Below are positions 27,673-35,546 of a stretch of 64,000 bases of DNA, one piece after another; positions within the stretch are counted from its first letter, which is position 1; each line of letters begins with the position of its first letter. The stretch is from an uncultured bacterium. GTDB taxonomy: Bacteria; Cloacimonadota; Cloacimonadia; Cloacimonadales; Cloacimonadaceae. The stretch is taken from contig CALGPA010000002.1 in the NCBI GenBank assembly GCA_937960795.1, forward strand, positions 30,377-94,376, given 5' to 3'. The notes under the pieces were generated by a model. The model did not search any database, was not told the DNA's origin, and saw only the letters and a list, made by a program, of their open reading frames with translations. The position numbers and the translations under genes are program-made.

Positions 27673-28626
27673 CTAATTCTTAAGTTTGGCTGAGATTTTC
27701 TGGATCATGTCGATGGTCATTTTTTCAAGATTATACTCAGGTTTCCATCCCCATTCTTTGGTGGCCGCGCTGTCATCCATGCTGTTTGGCCAGCTATCTG
27801 CAATGGCTTTCTTGATGGGATCTACGTCATATTCCAAGACAAAATCCGGGATGTGTTTGCGAATCTCGGCTGCGATGATTTCCGGATCAAAGCTCATGGC
27901 GGTCACATTGAAGCAGTTTCTATGAACGAGCTTGGCAGGATCTGCTTCCATGAGTTCCACTGCGCTACGAAGAGCATCAGGCATATACATCATATCCAAG
28001 AAAGTACCGGCTGGAAGATTGCAGCGGTATTTCTTTTCTTTGATGGCATCCTAATAGATTTCCACAGCGTAGTCGGTGGTGCCGCCGCCGGGAAGGGTGA
28101 CGGTTGAGATGATGCCGGGGTATCTGTGTCCGCGTGCGTCAACTACATATTTCTGGAAGTAATAATCACCTAGAAGCTCTCCTGCTACTTTGGAGATACC
28201 GTAGATAGTGGTCGGCCGCATGATGGTGTCTTGAGGAGTCTGATCTTGCGGGGTGGTCGGTCCAAAAGCTCCGATAGAGGAAGGAGTGAAGACCGCACCT
28301 TTGACGTCTTTCATGATCTCAAGGCAGTTGAAAGTAGTCTCCATGTTTATCTTCCAGCTGAAGGTGGGGTTTGCTTCGCCTTTGGCTGACAAGACGGCAA
28401 CAAGGTTGAAGATCGTGTCGATATCATACTTTTTGACTACTTCATTCATCGAGTTTGCATCGATGGCATCCATCTGTGCTGCGGGTCCTGCTTCCATCAA
28501 TTCTTTGGGAAGAGGAGTGCGATTATAAGTGGCGATGACATGGCTGTCACCATAGATCTTTCTGAGGTAGGGCACCAATTCGGAACCGATTTGTCCGGCT
28601 GCTCCGAGTACGAGGATATTCTTCAT
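27673..28626 (-). pseudogene. tdh: L-threonine 3-dehydrogenase (SDR type) split by an in-frame TAG
   Basis: One continuous frame of 317 codons from ATG 28626, interrupted by TAG at 28053-28051 (codon 192). The N-part (MKNILVLGAAGQIGSELVPYL, Rossmann GxxGxxG; TPSSIGAFGP; catalytic YGISK; GGGTTDYAVEIY) joins directly to the C-part (DAIKEKKYRCNL, MMYMPDALRSAVEL) without a shift. The full length is right for the short-chain-type threonine dehydrogenase/NAD-epimerase family that converts threonine to 2-amino-3-ketobutyrate. Relatives have a variable, often aromatic residue at the TAG position, so a Tyr-codon-to-TAG change fits. It could be a recent pseudogene, a sequencing error or read-through; ordinary genes here also end in TAG. 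Confidence 0.85.
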
Positions 28627-28809
28627 AGGTTCATACTCCTGCTTGTTATTTCTTTTGTGACACAGGATTTTTGTGCTAGTCAAGTTGTCAATGATTATTC
28701 CCGCTTGGAATTTGCGTCTTTGTGAAAGTGGCACATATATGGAGCCAAAAATACTTTGCAAATTCTCAAAAGAGATTAGTCTATCTAAAAAAAGACATGT
28801 GAGGACGAA

Positions 28810-29313
28810 ATGGCAAACAAAACAAACTTGATTGATTCGATAAAAAAGGCAATGCAAGGCGAAAGAGATAGCGTGAATCTATATCAAAGCGCAGCTGACC
28901 ATTGTGGAGACCCTGAAGTTAAGAACTTTTTCCATGAAAGAAGGGACGAAGAACGCCGCCACTACAACTATCTATTGGACTATTATCAGCAGATATCAAA
29001 TGATATGCAGCCTGCTGACATCAGCGCAGAGATACTCCCTGAGAATCTCGAAGACAGCATCTTCAGCGAGTCCTTTATCAAGCGGATCGGGGAAGATCAG
29101 GTGCTGTTCTCAGCCATATCTACTGCCCTGCTTCTAGAAAAAGACGCCATAGATCACTATAAGAAATGCGAGAATGAAACAGAAATTGCCGCGCTCAAGG
29201 CATTCTTTGCCGTGCTGACACAATGGGAAATGAGGCACTATGACGATCTTCTGCAGATCCAAAAGGAAGCGGAAAGATATTATTGGCATGAGAATAGATT
29301 CGAACCTTTCTAG
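28810..29313 (+). CDS. Rubrerythrin/ferritin-like diiron protein
   Basis: 167 residues, all helical. It shows the ferritin-like four-helix pattern with carboxylate/histidine ligands: MQGERDSVNLYQSAAD, FHERRDEERRHYNYLLDYY, STALLLEKDAIDHYKKC and LTQWEMRHYDDLLQI. It has no rubredoxin cysteine domain, so it is rubrerythrin-like rather than a full rubrerythrin. Such proteins reduce peroxide or handle iron in anaerobes. GAGGA precedes ATG 28810; it is divergent from tdh and convergent with recO. Confidence 0.85.
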   Translation: MANKTNLIDSIKKAMQGERDSVNLYQSAADHCGDPEVKNFFHERRDEERRHYNYLLDYYQQISNDMQPADISAEILPENLEDSIFSESFIKRIGEDQVLFSAISTALLLEKDAIDHYKKCENETEIAALKAFFAVLTQWEMRHYDDLLQIQKEAERYYWHENRFEPF

Positions 29314-29319
29314 AGAGCT

Positions 29320-30054
29320 TTAATAAAATTGTGATAACACGCTCAGGCTCTTTAGCTTGAGCGTTTGTTTATTATGGACAGAATAGTAGTCCAGAAAGAC
29401 TTTGTTGAGCTCCTGGATGACGCTTCTATCGAGCTTGATGCTTTCTAAGTGATTACCGATCTGAGGCAGCAATGAGAGCACCTGTTGAGCGGTGGCACTC
29501 AGAGGCTGATATTGGCCGGTTTCAGAGCATTCCTGATAGCAGCACTTGCATATGAGATTCCCGCTATGCCCCATAGCCTCAGGAGCACATGGCGACTGAC
29601 ATCTGTCGCAGATCCCGAGATCCATACGGATGCCCATCATCACGAACAGCCTGGAAATCAATCTCCAAAAGATCAAGATGCCATTTTCGGGAAGCTTCTC
29701 TAGATAGGCAAGATAGTCGCGCATCAAAGCGTAGTAATCCCCGGCTTCTGAGATGGGTATGATGATCTTACTGATCAGCTCAGCCCCTGCTTCTGCGGCT
29801 GCCCATGTGGCTGAGCTGGGATAGCCGGAGAAATCCTTTACAAAACTCAGCTCCTTGAGAATATATAGTCCTTCTTCCTTGGGTTCTGAAAGGCAGAAGT
29901 CATATTCGACAAAGCGGAGTAATGGCTCTTTCTTTTTGCGCCAGCCTTTGGCAATGATCGAGATCTGAGCTTTTTCACGAGTTAGAGCTTTGATGATGTA
30001 GCTACTTTCGCTAAATGGAATGAGATCTATGGCGATGCCTTGGCTCTTAATCAC
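29320..30054 (-). CDS. recO: DNA repair protein RecO
   Basis: 244 residues from GTG 30054, chosen over an upstream in-frame ATG (30099) because AAAGGAAA lies just before it and RecO normally begins within a few residues of the OB fold (here VIKSQGIAIDLIPFSESSYIIKALTREKA). It has the zinc-binding cysteines CDRCQSPC and CKCC. RecO loads RecA with RecR at single-strand gaps. The start overlaps the TAA of the rqcH gene. The 3' end carries a + strand terminator-like hairpin for the converging rubrerythrin gene. Confidence 0.9.
   Translation of the reverse strand: MIKSQGIAIDLIPFSESSYIIKALTREKAQISIIAKGWRKKKEPLLRFVEYDFCLSEPKEEGLYILKELSFVKDFSGYPSSATWAAAEAGAELISKIIIPISEAGDYYALMRDYLAYLEKLPENGILIFWRLISRLFVMMGIRMDLGICDRCQSPCAPEAMGHSGNLICKCCYQECSETGQYQPLSATAQQVLSLLPQIGNHLESIKLDRSVIQELNKVFLDYYSVHNKQTLKLKSLSVLSQFY
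29339..29373 (+). terminator. Terminator of the rubrerythrin-like gene, inside the recO 3' end
   Basis: ACGCTCAGGCT / AGCTTGAGCGT (one mismatch, 4-base loop) followed by TTGTTTATT on the + strand, 26 bases past the stop of the + gene. It lies within the last codons of the converging recO. Confidence 0.6.
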
Positions 30055-31456
30055 CCTGTGTTTCCTTTCTGATGCTACGCAGATCCTTGGGGTTTGCAAA
30101 GACGGTCTTATAATTTGAATAGGTCACAAATCCTGATGGACTGCCTTTGGGCTTTCGCACATAGCGAATCTGGGTGTAATCCACGGGGACATTCACCGAG
30201 AACTTGGCCTGTGAATACCAGGCAGCAAGGCTGCAGCAGATCTCGATCAACTCATCAGGAACACTTTTTTTCTTGAGGTTTTTAAGGACTACATGTGCCC
30301 CGCGGTAGATGCGGCTGTGAAACCACCAGTCCTGTGCTTTGCCAAGTTTGGTGGTCACAAAGTCATTCTCTTTAGCCTTGCGACCAATGTAGATATGCCA
30401 ATCATCAGAATAGCGATATTGCAGGATTCGATCTGCATGATTGACTCTTTGAGTGATCTTGCCACCGGCTTTGCCGTGAATCTCAAGATCCAGATCTTCA
30501 CCCGCTTTGAGGCGCTCAATAAGGCTGTTGATCGCATCAATCTCTGCGTTTGTGCGACTGATATTTATCTTGATGATGGATAACCCACTTTTGGCCTTCC
30601 GATATTTCTTGATGTAGAAGGCCAGATTCTGCTGCGGACTTTTATCGCTTTGCAGATCTACAGTGATATTATTTATCTCGGGATCCAGATAGTTTGTGAC
30701 AGTCAGGCTCTTTTGCCCGTTTTTGATCAGGTGCATATTTGGCTTTATGGCTTCTGCGCAAGCATGGTAATATTCTGCCTTTTCGGCATTATGTAGATCT
30801 CTGTGCTGTGAGCTCAGCTTTTTCTTGAGGCGCTTGCTTTCTTTGCTTAAGATCTTTAGCTTCTGCTCGAGATCTCCCTTTTTGTCTTGAGGTTTGAGGA
30901 TCTCTGTGTGCCTTTTGGCAAAGAATCGATTGATGTCTGAGATCGGTTTACCGTCTGAATCAAGCGGCAAAGCTTCCGGATCCGGAGTAAAACTCGTCTT
31001 GGGCGGGTAGTATGGCTGATTTGGCAAGATCATTCTCATTGGATTATCCGCCAGGGAATACTTGAAGATTGCATCACGAACAAGGCCGGTGTCTGTCTTC
31101 AGCAGGATCACATTCGGCTTTGGAGGCATCAATTCACAGATCAATTGATAGTCCCTATTGTCACCATAGATATCTGTGTATCTGAGGCTTAAGGTGAGGA
31201 TGCGATCGTTTTCCTTGATGTATATCACATCTATTGTGCTCTTGCGGAGATCCTTCCATAGCTCTGTGGCGCGCTTTGGCATCTCATCTTCAGGGTCATG
31301 GTAGATAAAGCTATCGGTGGGGCTCAAGACCACTATCAGGCTTCCTGACTTAAACAGCGCTATGTGCAGGGCATTGTCATCCAGCCAGATTCTCTCAATC
31401 GAGCCGGTAAAATCCCCATAATCCTTTACCCAACGTGCTAAGAAAACATATTTCAT
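30047..31456 (-). CDS. NFACT family ribosome quality-control protein (RqcH-like)
   Basis: 469 residues. NFACT-N domain (about 1-190) including the DR dipeptide in ENDRILTLSLR, equivalent to the pair needed for alanine tailing in Bacillus RqcH; a central coiled coil (about 195-330); and the NFACT-R domain DWHIYIGRKAKENDFVTTKL followed by DWWFHSRIYRGAHVVLK. In known members the protein binds stalled 50S subunits and adds C-terminal alanine tails. It is somewhat shorter than the ~550-residue Firmicute forms. It is upstream of and overlaps recO. Confidence 0.85.
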   Translation of the reverse strand: MKYVFLARWVKDYGDFTGSIERIWLDDNALHIALFKSGSLIVVLSPTDSFIYHDPEDEMPKRATELWKDLRKSTIDVIYIKENDRILTLSLRYTDIYGDNRDYQLICELMPPKPNVILLKTDTGLVRDAIFKYSLADNPMRMILPNQPYYPPKTSFTPDPEALPLDSDGKPISDINRFFAKRHTEILKPQDKKGDLEQKLKILSKESKRLKKKLSSQHRDLHNAEKAEYYHACAEAIKPNMHLIKNGQKSLTVTNYLDPEINNITVDLQSDKSPQQNLAFYIKKYRKAKSGLSIIKINISRTNAEIDAINSLIERLKAGEDLDLEIHGKAGGKITQRVNHADRILQYRYSDDWHIYIGRKAKENDFVTTKLGKAQDWWFHSRIYRGAHVVLKNLKKKSVPDELIEICCSLAAWYSQAKFSVNVPVDYTQIRYVRKPKGSPSGFVTYSNYKTVFANPKDLRSIRKETQGD

Positions 31457-31480
31457 TATTACTGTCCATTATTATTTGTC

Positions 31481-31509
31481 TTGACATAAATCCTAATTAT
31501 ATTGAGAAT
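31481..31509 (+). promoter_or_regulatory. Candidate sigma-70 promoter of the coiled-coil protein gene
   Basis: TTGACA (31481-31486), 17-base spacer, GAGAAT (31504-31509), 33 bases before ATG 31543. Perfect -35, four of six matches at -10. Confidence 0.5.
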
Positions 31510-31542
31510 GACACTTACAGAATAACGCGATAGGAGTCAAGC

Positions 31543-32415
31543 ATGAAAAGTATCCAAATCATAATCATCATAGCTTTGGCCATATTGGCCATTGTCTTTG
31601 GCATTGTATGGATGAATGCAGCCAAAGAAAACAAGGCTTTGGTGCAATCCAACGAAGACCTTAAGACTCTCTATGAATCATCAACACAGACTATTGATGA
31701 GATCACAGCCAGCTTAGAAGCGATCGATGAAGATCTTTCCGGTCAGCTTTTTACCCAATCTGAGATCCCGGACTTGTCCCCCGCAGAGCGCCAAAAGCGT
31801 CTGATCGGGACCATTGCAAATATGCGGGAACAGATCGAAGCTGACAAAAAGAAGATAGCACAGCTTGAAGCACAATTGGCAAGCTCTCGCACGCAACTGC
31901 GCGGTGTGCAAGAAACAGTCAATCGCCTCAAAGCATCGATTGCTGAAAAGGAGACCATCATGGCAGAATTGCAGGATCGACTGGGAATCGTAAATGAGAC
32001 CCTAGAAGAAGAACGCAGGCTTAGCCAGATGGAAATCGCAGCCAGAGAGCAAACCATCATGGAAAAAGATGCAGCACTCACCGAGGCAGAATGGGAAGCC
32101 AATAATATATACTACGTTTACGGCTCCCGCAGAAACCTCATGGATCAGGATATCATTGACCGCAAAGGCGGCATCCTGGGCATCGGTAGAGTGACCACAG
32201 TCACCAAGAATCTGGATTTGGACAAGTTTGACCAGATCAATCTTGGCGAAACCATCGAGATTAGATTCCCTGCTACCAGAAAGGGGTATAGTGTTCTGTC
32301 CAATCACGTCGCAACTACCTATAGTGTGGAAAGAGACGGCGATGAATACGTACTAACCGTTTTAGACACGGAGAACTTCCGCAAACAAAAATTCCTCGTA
32401 ATAGAACTACTCTAA
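31543..32415 (+). CDS. Membrane-anchored coiled-coil protein
   Basis: 290 residues. One N-terminal transmembrane helix (IQIIIIIALAILAIVFGIVW), then a long heptad-rich coiled coil (about 30-185, for example IAQLEAQLASSRTQL and MAELQDRLGIVNETL), then a compact C-terminal domain (about 190-290) beginning NIYYVYGSRRNLMDQDIIDRKGG. I recognise this kind of coiled-coil-plus-small-domain protein from FCB bacteria but not a specific function; it could be a periplasmic scaffold. It is monocistronic with its own promoter and terminator. Confidence 0.8.
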   Translation: MKSIQIIIIIALAILAIVFGIVWMNAAKENKALVQSNEDLKTLYESSTQTIDEITASLEAIDEDLSGQLFTQSEIPDLSPAERQKRLIGTIANMREQIEADKKKIAQLEAQLASSRTQLRGVQETVNRLKASIAEKETIMAELQDRLGIVNETLEEERRLSQMEIAAREQTIMEKDAALTEAEWEANNIYYVYGSRRNLMDQDIIDRKGGILGIGRVTTVTKNLDLDKFDQINLGETIEIRFPATRKGYSVLSNHVATTYSVERDGDEYVLTVLDTENFRKQKFLVIELL

Positions 32416-32436
32416 CGCGTTATCTTTATCTGTACC

Positions 32437-32466
32437 AAGCCCCGGATTCGTTCGGGGCTTTCTTTA
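32437..32466 (+). terminator. Rho-independent terminator after the coiled-coil gene
   Basis: AAGCCCCG / CGGGGCTT, 8-bp perfect stem with an 8-base loop, followed by TCTTTAT, 21 bases past the stop codon. Confidence 0.85.
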
Positions 32467-32544
32467 TGCTCGTGGTTTTTTAGGAATGCTGGTTATAGCA
32501 AACGCGGCTCATATCACAGCGGGCAATGCATTTCACCACTTCAA

Positions 32545-32694
32545 GGGACTCTGATTATCACGCAATATTTGAGCTTGGTTTACACATTTCGGGCGAATCG
32601 TGTAAGTCTTTATTTTCTCACCGCTTGCACGCTCGAGCGGTGAGCGACCGGTGAGAGGGGCATGAGCGCGCCATATTTTACAAGCATTTAGAGG
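32545..32694 (-). repeat. Dispersed repeat family A, copy 3 (long)
   Basis: On the minus strand: CTCTAAATGCTTGTAAAATATGG, CGCGCTCATGCCCCTCTCACCGGTC, GAGCGTGCAAGCGGTGAG, GACTTACACGATTCGCCC, then GTGTAAACCAAGCTCAAATATTGC. The right extension is shared only with copy 4 at 44862, so the full element is about 150 bp. Confidence 0.9.
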
Positions 32695-32726
32695 TGGTTT
32701 TAAGTCCCCAAGAGTGGACGCTACGT

Positions 32727-32818
32727 CACATATCATGAGCACCAGACCTACACCTGCCATCACATATCATGAGCACCAGACCTACACCTGCCATCACATA
32801 TCATGAGCACTAGCCCTA
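32727..32818 (+). repeat. 34-bp tandem repeat, about 2.7 units
   Basis: Two identical 34-bp units (32727-32760 and 32761-32794) beginning CACATATCATGAGCACC, and a partial third unit diverging after CACATATCATGAGCACTAG. There is no spacer structure and no coding frame. Confidence 0.9.
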
Positions 32819-32858
32819 CATTAGTCATTCCATCCCCACGACTAGCCCCAGAAAAGTC

Positions 32859-32896
32859 ATTCCGGAACATCGAGCGAAGCGAGATGTATCCGGAAT
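32859..32896 (+). repeat. Family B hairpin repeat, copy 2
   Basis: ATTCCGGAACATC (32859-32871) pairs with GATGTATCCGGAAT (32883-32896) with one bulge; the loop is GAGCGAAGCGA. It matches the arms and GCGAAGCGA core of the element at 22662-22759 and shares the ATCTAT right flank. Confidence 0.8.
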
Positions 32897-32913
32897 CTAT
32901 AGAAACTAATCAA

Positions 32914-32972
32914 CAGCCAAATCGCCCTTCATGCTCTTCTGACTGAACCTCGCATGAAGGGCGATTTTGCTG
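32914..32972. repeat. 21-bp near-perfect inverted repeat
   Basis: CAGCCAAATCGCCCTTCATGC (32914-32934, one more base than the core) and its complement (32952-32972) differ at one position and enclose 17 bases. TTTTGCTGTGATTT follows on the + side, so it may be a strong bidirectional terminator. Confidence 0.7.
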
Positions 32973-33230
32973 TGATTTCTGCCCATCTCTTGCTTCATAG
33001 GCGTCACTTTACTATCCTGAGAACTTCCTCAGCTCAGCAAAGGAGCTTTGGGAGAGAGTCCTAGGGGCAAGGGAAGCCAGCGCAGAGTTTAGAGGTAACC
33101 GGAATCTAGCGCATCAACGCAGGCTAATGATTCAGTCTGCTTATGAGGTCTCATGCCCATGAAATGCTTCATAGCAGAAATCTTATCTTGCGCCACTCTC
33201 TCATTTTGAAAGAGATTAAAAAATCTCAGA

Positions 33231-33259
33231 CAAAAAAACCCGCACTATCAAGCACGGGT
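33231..33259 (-). terminator. Rho-independent terminator of htpG
   Basis: Minus strand ACCCGTGC / GTGCGGGT stem (with two G-T pairs) and 6-base loop, then seven T, 25 bases beyond the htpG stop. Confidence 0.85.
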
Positions 33260-33283
33260 CTATTGATCTGTGGGGCAAGGGTA

Positions 33284-35281
33284 TTAGATGAATGATAGCA
33301 CTTTGTTGGCCTTGCCGATGAAGTCCTTGAGCTCTTGGCCACTGAATGCTTTCTGCTCAAGCAAGGATAGATCATGGATGTAGGAGCAGAGGGTCTTGAC
33401 CTCGTCGGTCTTATCTTCATTGTCCAGCTCAATAATCTTGTGGATAATGGGGTTCTGGGTGTTGATCACCAAACTATGATGCTTTAGCATGTCACTGCCT
33501 GCGCCCATTTTGGAGACCATGTCCATATCGTGCCAGCGGCGCATAAACTCACTAAAGACAATCATTCCGGGGATCTCAGGAGTCTTCAGATTCTTCAGCT
33601 CCACCTTGATATCAGTGTATGCGTGGTTTTCCAGCTCGGTCAGAGCTTTTGTGCCCAAGTCCTTTCGTACATCTTCAGGGAGATCCAACAGATTGATGAG
33701 AGTCTGTTCGTCCTGCTGAACCTGATAGGGACTCAGAATCGTGCTGGCATCGGGATGCTTCTTGAGAAATTCTTTGAAGCTTTCTTTGCTAAATGATGCT
33801 TCCAGCTTCTGATCTAGGGCATCGTAGAATATCTTTTTGAGACGCGACTTCTGCTCAGCCGTGATAGTTTCGGATTCTGCGCTTACCAGTGTGTCATTCA
33901 CCTCACTATCAATGCGGATAAACTCGGCTTTGTCCAGCTTCGCTTCCAGCCTTTGGAAAAGATGGATATCCAGTGGTGAAGTCTGATATATGACCTCGAT
34001 ACCTTGCTCTTTCATTAGCTTGAGATAGCTCACCTGAGTATCTTCGCTGGCGGCATACCAGATCTTGGTGCTTTCTTCAGCAGTCGCTGCATTTCTATTC
34101 TTATATTCTTCAATGGTTAGATAATCGCCGCTGGCGCTTTTGAAGATGGCGATGTCTTTCATGGCTTCAAAGAAATCATCCTCTTTGAGCATGCCAAATT
34201 TGATGAACGTGTTGATGTCTTCCCAATATTCTTCATACTTCTTGCGATCTTCTTTGAAAGTGCTCTGGAAATGATCCGAGACTTTTTTGATGATATACTG
34301 AGATATCTTGCGAACCTGAGAGTCGTTTTGCAAAAAGCTTCTGGATACATTTAGGGGAATATCGGGTATATCAATCCCGCCTTTGAGCAAGAGCAGAAAC
34401 TCCGGAATCAGATCTTCTAAATTGTCTGCGACAAAGACGTTGTTGCAAAACAGCTTGACTTCGCCCTTGAAGAAATCCGGCTCATTACGAAGCTTGGGAA
34501 AGTAAAGAATTCCCTTGAGATTGAAAGGGAAATCCACATTCAGGTGGATCCAAAAGACGGGATCATTATAGTCGTGAAAGACTTGTTTGTAAAACTCTTT
34601 GTATTCTTCTTCTTTCACGTCCTTCGGTTTCCGATTCCATAGAGCTTCCAATTGGTTGACTTGTTTGGAATCAAAGTAGATAGGAACCGGCATGAAGTTG
34701 CAATAGCGTTCGAGGATTTCTTTGATCTTTCCGTCTTCAGCGTATTCCTTGGAATCTTCGTTGAGATGCAGAGTGATGGTAGTGCCGACCTCTTTGCGTT
34801 TACCTTCGCTCATGATGTACTCTGTGCTGCCATCACATTCCCAGAAAGCCGCTTGGCTGTCAGGCTCGATCGACAGGGAGTCTATAGTGACTTTATCTGA
34901 GACCATAAAGGACGAGTAGAATCCCAAGCCAAAGTGACCGATGATATTGGACTGCACATCCTTGAATTTGTTTACGAACTCCTCAGCACCGGAAAAGGCG
35001 ATCTGATTGATGTATTTCTTGATTTCCTCAGCGGTCATGCCTATGCCTGTATCGATGATCTGCAGAGTATTCTTGGATTTATCAAGCTTGATCTCGATCT
35101 TCATGTCTTCTTGCTTAAAGGCCGAATCTGCATATTTACGCTTAGAGATCGCATCTACCGCGTTTGATACCAGTTCTCTGAGGAAGATATCGTGTTGGGA
35201 ATAGAGCCACTTTTTTATGATGGGGAATATGTTTTCAGTGTGGATACTGAGTGCCCCTTTTTCTTTTTGTTTTGTAGCCAT
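33284..35281 (-). CDS. htpG: Hsp90-family chaperone HtpG
   Basis: 665 residues from the second ATG (35281), which is spaced nine bases from AAGGAG; the first in-frame ATG (35287) is only three bases away. GHKL ATPase domain: FLRELVSNAVDAISKRKYAD, LQIIDTGIGMTAEEI, GHFGLGFYSSFMVSDKV. The middle domain has the catalytic-loop arginine in DIPLNVSRSFLQND. The length fits HtpG. It is an ATP-dependent cytosolic chaperone, monocistronic, with its own terminator and a promoter that contains an inverted repeat. Confidence 0.96.
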   Translation of the reverse strand: MATKQKEKGALSIHTENIFPIIKKWLYSQHDIFLRELVSNAVDAISKRKYADSAFKQEDMKIEIKLDKSKNTLQIIDTGIGMTAEEIKKYINQIAFSGAEEFVNKFKDVQSNIIGHFGLGFYSSFMVSDKVTIDSLSIEPDSQAAFWECDGSTEYIMSEGKRKEVGTTITLHLNEDSKEYAEDGKIKEILERYCNFMPVPIYFDSKQVNQLEALWNRKPKDVKEEEYKEFYKQVFHDYNDPVFWIHLNVDFPFNLKGILYFPKLRNEPDFFKGEVKLFCNNVFVADNLEDLIPEFLLLLKGGIDIPDIPLNVSRSFLQNDSQVRKISQYIIKKVSDHFQSTFKEDRKKYEEYWEDINTFIKFGMLKEDDFFEAMKDIAIFKSASGDYLTIEEYKNRNAATAEESTKIWYAASEDTQVSYLKLMKEQGIEVIYQTSPLDIHLFQRLEAKLDKAEFIRIDSEVNDTLVSAESETITAEQKSRLKKIFYDALDQKLEASFSKESFKEFLKKHPDASTILSPYQVQQDEQTLINLLDLPEDVRKDLGTKALTELENHAYTDIKVELKNLKTPEIPGMIVFSEFMRRWHDMDMVSKMGAGSDMLKHHSLVINTQNPIIHKIIELDNEDKTDEVKTLCSYIHDLSLLEQKAFSGQELKDFIGKANKVLSFI

Positions 35282-35320
35282 ACTCATAATCTCCTTAACT
35301 AATATTCATGTTTAAATGAT

Positions 35321-35348
35321 AAGATAGTTGACAGCGGATATCTGTCAA
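35321..35348 (-). promoter_or_regulatory. htpG promoter with overlapping inverted-repeat operator
   Basis: Minus strand TTGACA (35348-35343), 16-base spacer, TATCTT (35326-35321), about 40 bases before the start. TTGACAG and CTGTCAA (35328-35334 and 35342-35348) form a perfect 7-7-7 inverted repeat that covers the -35 and spacer, a usual place for a repressor. It is not the CIRCE sequence. Confidence 0.5.
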
Positions 35349-35546
35349 GAGCTTTTTAGCAGTCCAGAACATAGACTGCTAAATCACCAGACGGAGAATC
35401 GCTGCGTCAGGCATGCATCAAGCGCGGCGTCTTTGCAGGACAAGGTGATGAGATGGATCTCATAGTTCTCAACAAATATGCTGAATTGGAACACAGTTTG
35501 CATCTATCAAATGCTAATAGAACAAGGAAATTTTATAGGTGGACGT

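Larger units (their letters stand above)
32416..33283. other. 868-base convergent intergenic region with several repeat classes
   Basis: No credible gene on either strand. In order it holds the terminator of the coiled-coil gene, family A repeat copy 3 (inverted), a 34-bp tandem repeat, family B hairpin copy 2, a 21-bp inverted repeat hairpin, about 200 bases with no recognised structure (33000-33210), and the htpG terminator. Confidence 0.75.

Noticed and set aside
28051..28053. Amber recoding (for example pyrrolysine) at the tdh TAG
   Set aside because: TAG is an ordinary stop for several genes here, the enzyme family has no such residue, and no suppressor tRNA or downstream element is visible in the window.
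27673..28626. Frameshift as the cause of the split tdh
   Set aside because: Both halves are in exactly the same frame; a single stop codon is the only lesion.
32727..32818. CRISPR array
   Set aside because: The 34-bp units are contiguous with no unique spacers, and there are no cas genes.
35321..35348. CIRCE heat-shock operator
   Set aside because: The repeat is TTGACAG-N7-CTGTCAA, not TTAGCACTC-N9-GAGTGCTAA.
35478..35546. Upstream start for the C25 protease
   Set aside because: It lacks a ribosome site and would place 23 residues before a good signal peptide; ATG 35547 has TAGGTGGA at proper distance.
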